From Simmondsia chinensis (lineage: Eukaryota > Streptophyta > Magnoliopsida > Caryophyllales > Simmondsiaceae), in contig JAGTTD010000009.1 in NCBI GenBank assembly GCA_018398585.1, positions 15,939,193-16,003,192 on the forward strand: a stretch of 64,000 bases of DNA, read 5' to 3'. Of the stretch, positions 55,744-64,000 are shown one piece after another (positions within the stretch are counted from its first letter, which is position 1; every line of letters starts with the position of its first letter). The notes under the pieces were generated by a model. The model was not told the origin of the DNA. It made no database searches and saw only the letters and a program-made list of their open reading frames with translations. The position numbers and the translations under genes are program-made.

Positions 55744-56004
55744 TTATATATTGATCTCTTCTCTTTTAGAACTCCTACGTGAGATTCTTAGTTGAATGCC
55801 TGCTCCGCTCCCTAGGTTGTTGGAAGATCCATCTATGTACAACTTCCATGATCCTTCTGGGGTATCCCGCAGTCCAGGACTTGGCGACGCTAGGTTGGTG
55901 AATGAGCATTCTGCCAAGAAGTTGGCTATAGCCTGTGCCTTGATCGTGGTCCATGACCCGAACAGGATGTCATACTCGGAGAGTTCAGCCACCCAGGATA
56001 GCAT
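55744..56004 (-). pseudogene. Tat second RNase H, N-terminal part
   Basis: WVAELSEYDILF and TIKAQAIANFLAEC form the tether that follows the first RNase H. WKLYIDGSSNNLGSGAGI then starts the second RNase H with its first catalytic Asp (DGSS). Similarity ends at GAGI, where the insertion begins. Confidence 0.82.
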
Positions 56005-56029
56005 TCTTCCTGAGCACTCCAGTCATTGA

Positions 56030-57245
56030 AGTGATTTTTGTAAAGGCTGGTTGGTCCGTATCTAGATACGATGTGCCTGAAAGTAAGGTCAGAGCTTCTG
56101 TGTGGCTATGACGATGGCATAGGCGAGTTTCTTGATGTGGGGGTATCGTGTCTTGGCATTCCTCAATATTTGACTTACGAAGTACGTCGGCAGCTGGAGG
56201 CTTTCCCTTTTGGATATTAGCACGCTTACCATGTTTTTTTATGCCGAGACATAGAGGATTAGATCCTCTCCCTGAATAGGTTTTGACATGATCGGGAGCT
56301 TAGCCAAGTGTTCCTTGAGTTCTCGGAGGGTTTGTTCACAAGTTTCTTCCCAATTGAAGACCTCTCTTCTCCGTAGTATCTTAAAGAAAGGGAGGGATCG
56401 ATCCGCTCTTCGGCTGATGAATCTGTTTAGGGAGGCCAGGAAGCCAGTTAGCTTCTAGATGTCTCTTGGTGTTTTCGGGGTCTCCATCTTGAGTGCGGAG
56501 TCTATCTTGGTGGGGTTGACCTCTATCCCTCTTGTGCTCACAATGAAGCCCAAGAATTTTCCTTCCGAAACCTTGAACGTGCATTTGTCCGGATTAAGAC
56601 GCATTCCATAAGCCTTCAGCATTTCCAAAGTCTCTTTCAAATCACCCACATGAGCAGAGGCCTACTTGCTTTTTATGATCATATCATCGACGTACACCTC
56701 CAAGTTCTTTCCTATCTGCTACCGCAAGACATGGTTGACCAAGTGCTGGTACATGGCTCTGGATTTTTGAGTCCGAACGGCATGACTCGGAAGCAGTATG
56801 TTCGCTCATGGGTGATGAAAAACATTTTCTCCTTATCTTCCGGGTTCATTGCGATTTGATGATATCCGGAGAAAGCATCCAGGAAACTGAACAATGCGTT
56901 TCCCGCCGTATAGTTGACTAGCTGGTCTACTTTAGGAAGGGGGAACAAGTCCTTCGGGCAAGCTTTATTCAAATCGGTGAAGTTCACACACATTCGCTAG
57001 CTTCCATTCGGCTTCTTCACAAGGACCACGTTCACTAACTAATCTGGGTACAACACTTCTCGTATGAAGCCGGCGTTAAGATGTTTTTGTACTTCTTCAC
57101 TTATAATTTTGTTCCGTTCAGCGTAAAAGTTGCTGACAACCTCTTTTCGGGCTAAATGTTCGGGTGAAATATTCAGGCAATGGCTGATGATTCGACTATC
57201 TATTCCCGGCATCTCATCCTCGGAATACGCAAAGACCTCCTAGTA
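56030..57245 (-). pseudogene. Tat reverse transcriptase and first RNase H
   Basis: RT: MCVNFTDLNKACPKDLFPLP, FLDAFSGYHQIAMNPEDKEK (first catalytic Asp in LDAFSGY) and YCFRVMPFGLKN at 56993-56720; the YVDD-type catalytic loop is readable near 56690 (VYVDDMI-like); LKAYGMRLNPDKCTFKVSEG and KFLGFIVSTRGIEVNP lie at 56649-56480. The RNase H region (56450-56030) is fragmentary, with LQLPTYFVSQILR near 56190. Several stops and frame changes. Confidence 0.85.
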
Positions 57246-57960
57246 CTATTTGTGCACTTGCTGGACCTGGTCTCTTATGTCTGCGCCTAGCTGTGTCTCA
57301 ACCTGGACCGACTTCCCCAGTCCTATTTTGACTTTGACGATTTCCTCCGGTCCTCGACCCATCTTCTCTTCGCTTTTCGTCTCTCGGTCCTCGGGTATGT
57401 CTTGGGTGTAGCAAGAACTGCGAGCTGTTTGCTGACAACCTCTCATGGTCATGACGCCCCCTTTGTTAGTTTCAAATTCCATGGTGAGGTGGGAAGTTGA
57501 CATCACGGTGGCTAATGAATTCAACACTGGGCATCCTAGGATGGTGTCAAACGCCGAGCGGGCCGCCATGGCATAAAGTTCAGCATTAAGCGTACGCCCT
57601 TGTTCTCCATCTCAGGAGGATATCGAGCTTTATGGTGCCTAGTGGATCAACCACCTCGCCGGAGAATCCCGCGAGGTTCCCTGCCGTGGGGAGTAATTTC
57701 TCAAGTGGTATTCCCATTTATTCAACGCAAAGGAGGAAAAGGATGTTGACTAAACTTCTTTAATCTACCAAGAACCTTTGAAGGGAGTAGTTATGGACGT
57801 CCGTGGATATGACCGTGGGATCTTTGTGCGGAGTTTTAGTGTTTTTAAGATCATCTTGCGTGAAAGTCAAGGGTGGATAACTTTGTCTCCTCCTCTCCCC
57901 ATTGGACCAAGACTTGTGATCTTTCGCTTTTGTTTTATGGCCGCAATCATATGCCATGGC
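57246..57960 (-). pseudogene. Tat protease region
   Basis: LTFTQDDLKNTKTPHKDPTV with NYSLQRFLVD at the end of the first piece is the segment leading to the retropepsin active site (LVDxGSS). The second piece has AFDTILGCPVLNSLATVMST and HLTMEFETNKG, the typical C-terminal protease half (YnaILGRpwL). The active-site loop itself falls in a frame change near 57760. An acidic linker follows toward the RT. Confidence 0.8.
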
Positions 57961-58019
57961 GAGTGAGCCGCGTAAACCGGTCCCTCACGGGCGGCCTAAA
58001 AGTTCCGGGCTTGAGCTTT

Positions 58020-58962
58020 CTTACATCCATGAATTTTCTAAGATCGTCTTTTTTCTCCAATTCGTCCACCCATTATTGGAGCACTCGACAGTCTTTGGTG
58101 CCATACCTCGACGTTTCGTGGTACTCGCACTAGGTCGTGTTGCAGGGCTTGCGGGAGCCTGGTCCCTTCTCATTTCCAGTTTCTTAACCTCCAAGAGTAG
58201 CTTGGGGGGTCTCCTAGGGCCAGTATTGCGAACCCTCCTCATGTCCTTTGTTGTTCTTTCAATCTTCGGGTTAGGCCCGGAGCATGCGTCTCATGTTTTA
58301 GGTACTCGTGCTTAGGCGGTTCTATTTTGTCCATCACATGTTCTACGATTATGTATTTGTCGGCTTTGGTCCATAGTGCATTCACAATCATGGGGAGAGC
58401 CTTGGCAAGGGAAATTTTGAAGTCGCTGTTCCGAAGTCCGTTGATGAAGGTGGTAATGGCAGTTTGATCAGCTAAGTTTGAGATGCTGATTATTGCTTTT
58501 GAGAATCATCTCACAAATGCCCTCAAGGACTCACCGTCGGCTTGTTGGAGCTAGATCAACTGGGCAACAGTCTTCTTTCTTCTTTTGTTGCTAAGAAAGT
58601 GACGATAAATTTCTCGGAAAGCTCCTTGAAGCTTCATATGGAACCGTTAGGTAGAGAGGCAAGCTAGATCTGAGCCATGCCTTTGTGGGTGGCTGGGGAA
58701 ACACTTGTACCACACGTGCTTGGATGAGTCTTATATGTACATCGGTGCCGCAAATCCCGAGACGTGGTTGTCCAGGTCTTGCGTCCGGTCGAACAACTCC
58801 ATATTTGACATTTTTTTTCCCTATAGGGGTGGCGAGTATCTGAGGAGTGAAGGGTGAATGGGTGATGGGAATTCTTCCCATAAGCCCACGTGCCGCTCCC
58901 TCCGAGGTAGTGTCGGAGTCTGCCTCGAGTGAGGGACAAGTCCTTGCTGGTATGTTCCTCAA
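58020..58962 (-). pseudogene. Tat gag
   Basis: Around 58880-58660 the gag start can be read across frames: PFTPQILATPIGKK, RLIQARVV. The core continues through 58660-58300 in other frames (readable pieces include LADQTAITTF-like and KADKYIIVEHVMDK-like motifs). The C-terminal part (58242-58021) is basic with no zinc knuckle that I can see. Many frame changes. The piece 58963-59200 is the leader and the start of the frame. Confidence 0.7.
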
Positions 58963-59201
58963 CTTGTGGGGGCGGCGAAGCGTCCTGTCTTCCTCCTTCT
59001 TTTGCTGGCTTCGCTTGCTTCCGTGCTCCGTGGAAGCAAGGGATTTGAAGATTGGCTATGAGTGGTCACGATCGGCGAGTTGCATGATTAGCGTGCGGAG
59101 CTCATGGAGCTGGCTATGAGTCACATACTGATCTCCCGACTGCCTGAGGAGGGAGAGATCCCACGGAGTTATTCTAGGGAAAATTATCCCGCAGAGTTGT
59201 G

Positions 59202-59220
59202 TCCCACAGACGACGTCAAC
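59202..59220 (-). promoter_or_regulatory. Tat primer-binding site
   Basis: GTTGACGTCGTCTGTGGGA on the minus strand directly after the LTR end. The typical form is TTGGCGCCGTCTGTGGGAA; two bases have changed. Confidence 0.75.
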
Positions 59221-59820
59221 TATTTTGGTACATGTCCTTTTAATGGAAGGTCAAACTCAGACCTCAAACTTTTATTAGATTTTTATTAATTAACGTCTTT
59301 TATTACAAGGATTTTTGATGAGATACAAGTGGAGGAAAGAGAAAAATGGGGGGGTGTCTCTGTGGTGGGGTAAAATGATTGGGAAGGGAGAGTAGTGAAC
59401 TTAGTTTTCTCTGGGGTCCTTAGCGCTATTTATAGAGTTTTTTCCTCAAGGATTTGTTGAAGAGCTGTACTTTATTAGGGGGGTGTATTTCGCTTGGTAT
59501 AGAACGGCGGGCGAGATACCCATGGTTTTCAGACCCACGGCTTTGTACTATCGTTTTTCCGAATCACGGTACTGGGAAGTGGTCCCCGTCTAGTTCTCGA
59601 GGGAGCGGGCATCTCGGTCGAGGCGTGTGCCTTATTGAGGTGTTATTGCAAGACTGTTCGGGGGCGGGAATGTTCCTGGTTGGCCTGATGCGTCCATCTC
59701 TCCTCGGCTGTAGTTAGAGTTCCGAAATCGTCCTCCGGAGGTGTATCTCAGTCCGAGATGCACCTGTGTCCTCGTGGCCACGTGTCACTTGTTCGGATGC
59801 TATTTTGTTAAGACTTATCA
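59221..59820 (-). repeat. 5' LTR of the Tat element
   Basis: 600 bp on the minus strand, from TGATAAGTCTTAACAAAATA at 59820 to GTACCAAAATA at 59221 (terminal CA mutated to TA). It has a TATA box (CTATAAATAGCG; about 59428-59439), a CCACGTGTCAC G-box-like motif at about 59779-59789, and an imperfect GTATCTCAGTCCGAGATGCAC palindrome at about 59743-59763. It relates to the solo LTRs at 2280 and 61353. Confidence 0.82.
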
Positions 59821-60334
59821 ATAAGTTACGCGTGTAAATCTTTTTTCCCCCCTTCTTAAATGCTAAGGGCATTCAGATTGTGTTCCGTTGGGTAATGTTC
59901 TCTAGTTTTGATATTGAATTATTAATATATTTTGTGAATGTAGAAGCCAATTTTACATCTGCATTTATAATAATGTTATCACCCACCACCACACGCACCG
60001 CCAGAGATGGCAGCGCATAGACCGCCTCGCCGACAAAGAGGTGGTGCCTCCCTTGAGGCTGCTCACGCCTTGCGTTGGAATTCGGCGGCTGCAGGGATTG
60101 CGCCAAGCATTGGCCGGTCTTCTGCAGTCGATCTGAACTAGAGTGACCCTAATTCGCTCTGGCCCTCATACACGAATGTCGTAGATCAGCATCGATGAAA
60201 TGCCCAACGGCGATGTTCGAAAGCAAGCCACCAAATGCCTTGTGTAGGCGCAGGAATCGGATGGTGGGGTAATCGTCTACAGCGAAGTGCATGAAGTGCT
60301 GCTGGTATTTTAGCGTGGGTGCTTACTAATTAGG

Positions 60335-60370
<36 letters not shown>

Positions 60371-63300
60371 AAAATAATAATAAATGCTTCTTGGAAGGGA
60401 TGTAGGCTTTGGGGCCAGCTTCTTGGCTAGGGTTTTTTCAATACGGTTCATGAGAAGGTCCCAATAATCCTTTATTAAATGTGGCTGGGCAATATGACCC
60501 ATTATTTGTTCTGAGCCTAATGGCCCAATTTAAACTTTTTCTTTAAAAAGAAAAGAAATGATGAATAAAAAATTATTATTTAGGTCATAAATTTCTTATT
60601 GTTTACTTCTAGTAAATATTTTTCTTATAGCCTAATATGAATGTTGCTCGTTTATTTGTGTACTATAGTGAGTTATGTAGTCAAAGATAAGATATTAAAT
60701 TTATTATTGAATATGTTTCATTAAAGTGAAATAGATTTGTTTCATACTTGCACTAAATCAATTGATATTGACCTTTGCAATCAAGTATGAGCAATTAAAT
60801 TAATCAATTGATATCTCAGTTTAAATTATAAAAAAAAAGGCTATGTTCCTTCATTGAATAGAAGCAATTGTTAATAACTTTAGTAGTCATACGTGATTTG
60901 TTAGATTAACTAACTGATTATTGATTATCTAAATTAGTCAAATAGATTTGTTCCATTAAGAAAGAAATTTATTCTTGTTATCTAATTGAAATAACTTGTC
61001 TTTGACTTTTTTTGTCAAACATGAGTTTCAAATTTACAAATTATTGATTGAATTAATAAAAAAAATTTCATTTTCTAAAAAAATAGATTTGTTCTTTCTT
61101 TGAATTGAATCAATTATGATGGCTTTAGCAGTCCCAAATGTGTTGTTAAAATTAATCAATTTGTTATGACATTTTAGGAAAATGATTTTGTTCCTTTTCT
61201 TGAACTAAAATAAGTTGTTAATGATCTTTGTGGTCATAACATATATTTACTTTTGTGACATGAGTTGTTAAATTGAAATTAATTGCTATTGACTTTTGTA
61301 GTCATAACATCAGTTGTTAAAGTCAAAATAAATTACTATTGACTTTTGTGATTGTTTTTGGTACAGTAATTCGGGGTTCTTTAATGGAGGGGGAATAATA
61401 GGCCCTTTTATCTTTTATTAAATTTTCTTATTAATTAACGACTTTATTACAGAGATTTTATGAGATTACTACAACAAAGGAAAGAAAAAACGAGGGGCAC
61501 AGCTGCTCTGAGGGTCCATCAAATGAAAGTGAAGGGAAAGCAGTGAGCTTATCCTTTGTTAATGGGTCTGAGCCCTATTTATAGAGATTTTCCCTTGGAA
61601 AGCTGTGCCTCATATGAAGAGGTGTATCTCACCTAGTACGAAACCGGGGCGAGATACCGTTGGCCGTTGGGCCTATGACCTCGAGTCGTCGTCTATTCGA
61701 CTCTTGGAGCCACGGATGGTTGCTGGAGGACCTCCGGGGAAACGGGCATCTCATGGCGAGATGCCCTCCGGGAGTAGAATTAAGCGTTGCATTGGGGTGT
61801 CGTCTTGAGGCCCTTCGGGTACTGTTCTTCGGGCTGTCGTCGGTCCGAGTCAAGGTGCTGGGTTATGGTTGTTGTTCGGCCGACTCCCGGGGGAGAAGGC
61901 ATCTCGGACCGAGATGTCCCCTCGGGTCTGTGGTGCGTGCTCCATAGGGTCGCGGGTGCGAGACTGCTCGAGGGTCGAAATGCTCCTCGTCATCTTGATG
62001 CATCTATATCTTTACGGGTGTTGCCTGAGTCCTGGAGGCGAGCTTCAAGGGTGCATCTCGGACCGAGATGCACCCATGTCTGGGTAGGTATGCGTCTTTC
62101 TTCTCTTGCTCGGCTTTCGGGATGTATTCCGTTAGTGAGGTGCGTTTCGTTCTCTTAAGTCAAAAGTGAAGTTCCGGAGGTAGCTTCATGCACCCCCGTT
62201 AGAGTGGGCGTGATCCTTCCCTCTTCTACTTGAATCCTGGGATGTGTCCCGTCGGCAAGATGCGCTCCTTCCTTTTAGATCAAAGGCAAAGTTCCGAACC
62301 CGGGCCTCCGGAGATGGATCTCGGCCAAAGTTGGGGCCTCATCCTAGGCGGCCACGTATCACTTGTTCGGATGACATTTTGATGTTTTCAGTGATCATAG
62401 CATCAGTTGTTAAAATCATCAAGTATTGTTTAGTTACTAAGTAGGATTAGTTCCTTGTTTGAATTTAGTAATTATTGTTAGGATTAGTTTCTTGTTTGAA
62501 TTTAGTAATGATTGTGGACTTTTATGGTCTTCTTGAGTTATTGAAATGGATTTGTTCCTTATTGAGTTGAACGATGGATTAGATTTTGCATTACAAATTA
62601 TGTTGTTTGAGATAATTATAAGCTTAGTAAAATTTTCGATCTAATGGGCTACGATGTCATGGGATAATCTAGTTAACTAAAAATTAGAAGTATGTGCCTT
62701 AGTTTAATGTGCCTATGTTCATTATCTAAGTGATTCTGATATATGTCACAAGAAGATAACCTATATTATTTAGAAGAGTTTTGAGAAACTCTATCCCATA
62801 ACTATGTCCATAACAAAACTCAGGGTGTCCGGGCAAATGGAATATGGTAACCGTAATTGTTGTTTAAAAAAAAAGAAAAAAGAAATTTTTTTTCCATTCT
62901 ACTTTAAAAAAAAAACCCCAAAAAGAAGATTAAAAGATTCAAATGATCTTGAGGCGATCACCTCTGGGTGATGAACGCCATTATATGGTGACTTGTGAGA
63001 TTCTAGAAATGAGAATTAGCTGAGCGATAGGTTCTGGAAGTGATATGTTCACTACGTGACCATAGGTTGAGCCACTAATGATCATTGATGAGTAAATTAA
63101 GATATTTGTTATCTTGAGTTGGAATCAAAGTATCATGAAGCCAATCGAGTCACTACTTTAATTGCTTGGTCTGTGCGACCTAAGCACAAGGGTTTTGTGC
63201 CCAAGCCTAACTAATTTTCTCAAAATCATCTACCTTGGTATGTTCTCCTAGTAAACGACATATTTTCATGGAATGGTTAACCATGCTCTTGTATGTCTTG

Positions 63301-64000
63301 AGCTAAAAAATGGTACCTTTCTCTACCAACATTCGAATTATGCTTGTGTTTTTCATTTAGCTTTAGTAGCTCTTTTATGTTTGGTCATAGTCTTCTATGT
63401 GAAGTTTCTCTCTAAGTTTGGCTTGGATAATTGTAACGCCTAACAAGTATTTGTTACTTTTATATTTTTTAAGTGATCTGTTAAGTGGCATGCTTGTTTT
63501 AATTGTATTCATTCGAAAATAATAAATCGATTAGTTCGGAAAGGCTTATTGGAGTCTATCTCTAAAGTACACTTCTCTTTGTGAGTTGTGTTTAGTAGAA
63601 AAGGCAATTACCAAAGGCTTTTTTAGTAAAGTTTTAATAAGAACTCGCTAATTGGAGTTTGATTTGTTCAAACACTTGTATACTTATGAGTGTAAAGGCG
63701 GGGAAATAGTGCGCTTCACTTTGTTACATTCATAGACTACCATTTGTATTATTGATATGTTTACCTCTTACTTTGTCAATCTGAAGTAGTGATTTGTTCA
63801 AAGTGCTCCTTAAGGATGTTGAAAGTCAAATGAGAGTTTTGTGTAAACTCTCTGCAACGATAAAGGTCGTTAATCTTTTCTGATTTGTTCGAGGCATTTC
63901 TATAACAAAGAGTGCTGGTAGTAAATAGATGATTCCTAGAATGCCATAACAAAAATGATGTTGTGGATCAAAGGACTCAAAACTTTATTATGGTTTACCT
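59811..64000 (+). repeat. Copy 2 of the long direct repeat
   Basis: Matches 651-4909 in the same orientation. The first 10 bases also form the end of the Tat LTR. It contains a GC-rich island (59970-60300), a TA microsatellite (60336-60366), the AT-rich block, tandem units, a solo LTR and the non-coding remainder with the TATA-like element near 63300. It runs out of the window. No gene. Confidence 0.85.
61353..62390 (-). mobile_element. Solo LTR of a Tat-type element, copy 2
   Basis: About 1038 bp, flanked by GTGAT at 61348-61352 and 62391-62395, exactly as in copy 1. It contains two CATCTCGG.CCGAGATG palindromes: 61900-61916, and 62051-62073 with perfect 11-bp arms. Copy 1 keeps only one arm of the second. 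The open frames inside are shadows. Confidence 0.88.

Larger units (their letters stand above)
54476..59820 (-). mobile_element. Tat-lineage Ty3/gypsy retrotransposon with dual RNase H, 3'-truncated
   Basis: On the minus strand: 5' LTR 59221-59820, PBS 59202-59220, gag about 58960-58020, protease 57960-57246, RT 57245-56455, RNase H 56454-56030, a second RNase H (56004-55744 and 54908-54476), then an abrupt end. No integrase and no 3' LTR are present. The dual RNase H and RT motifs such as CVNFTDLNKACPKD identify the Tat group. Every gene is broken. A LINE-derived insertion separates the two halves of the second RNase H. Confidence 0.88.

Noticed and set aside
58021..58315. Plus-strand open frames of 73-119 codons
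   Set aside because: Antisense to the Tat gag on the minus strand.
1..64000. CRISPR arrays, prophage, bacterial operons or toxin systems
   Set aside because: No regularly spaced repeats, no Shine-Dalgarno-linked gene clusters and no such protein families; composition and elements are those of a plant nucleus.

Overview
This window looks like a plant nuclear chromosome, most likely from a eudicot. The evidence is the Ty3/gypsy Athila and Tat elements with plant primer-binding sites, a Ty1/copia relic, RTE- and L1-type LINEs with plant-style 3' ends, hAT-like MITEs, and intron-split fragments of nuclear genes. There are no bacterial operons, no CRISPR array and no intact housekeeping gene. Almost all of the 64 kb is transposable-element DNA in several nested layers, and most open frames are broken TE genes or their shadows.

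Layout. Position 1-650 is an Athila-type LTR end. From 651 to about 4909 runs a non-coding repeat that recurs in the same orientation at 59811-64000, each copy carrying the same solo Tat-type LTR (2280-3297 and 61353-62390) with the same GTGAT target duplication. About 4700-10075 is a decayed copia element whose 3' LTR is split by two head-to-tail RTE LINE copies inside one 14-bp target duplication. A 10.1-kb Athila element on the minus strand (11027-21132) has paired LTRs, a 5-bp target duplication, a tRNA-Asp-type PBS and recognisable gag, protease, RT, RNase H and integrase; it sits inside a hAT-like MITE. Next come an RTE LINE (22486-23878), a short element made of a whole 5S rRNA sequence fused to an RTE tail (25237-25487, 18-bp target duplication), a 5' fragment of a Tat-type element (25667-26400), and a Transposase_32-like fragment (28272-28430).

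A second, internally deleted Athila element (29924-36892) lies inside one copy of a 1.3-kb tandem duplication; the other copy (38930-40204) still has the uninterrupted site. Three long-TIR MITE-like units occupy 40.7-44.0 kb. A decayed L1 LINE (44515-51110, minus) is split by a 5284-bp non-autonomous LTR element (45445-50728) whose internal frames have no gag or pol that I can recognise. At 52106-53682 (minus) are two exons of a NOC1/MAK21 (CEBPZ, plant SWA2) type ribosome-biogenesis gene, with lesions. From 54476 to 59820 (minus) is a Tat-lineage element with dual RNase H, interrupted by a piece of LINE RNase H.

How the parts work together. The strongest candidate for an undescribed system is the RTE LINE and its apparent parasites. 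Full-type LINE copies, tail-only copies and the 5S-headed element all end in the same roughly 120-bp tail, with GTAAGGCTG-type and CACTGGG-type motifs followed by a TTG-rich end. This fits a 5S rRNA-derived SINE that was mobilised by the RTE LINE of the same genome. I worked by eye only; lengths and identities are manual estimates and no database search was run.
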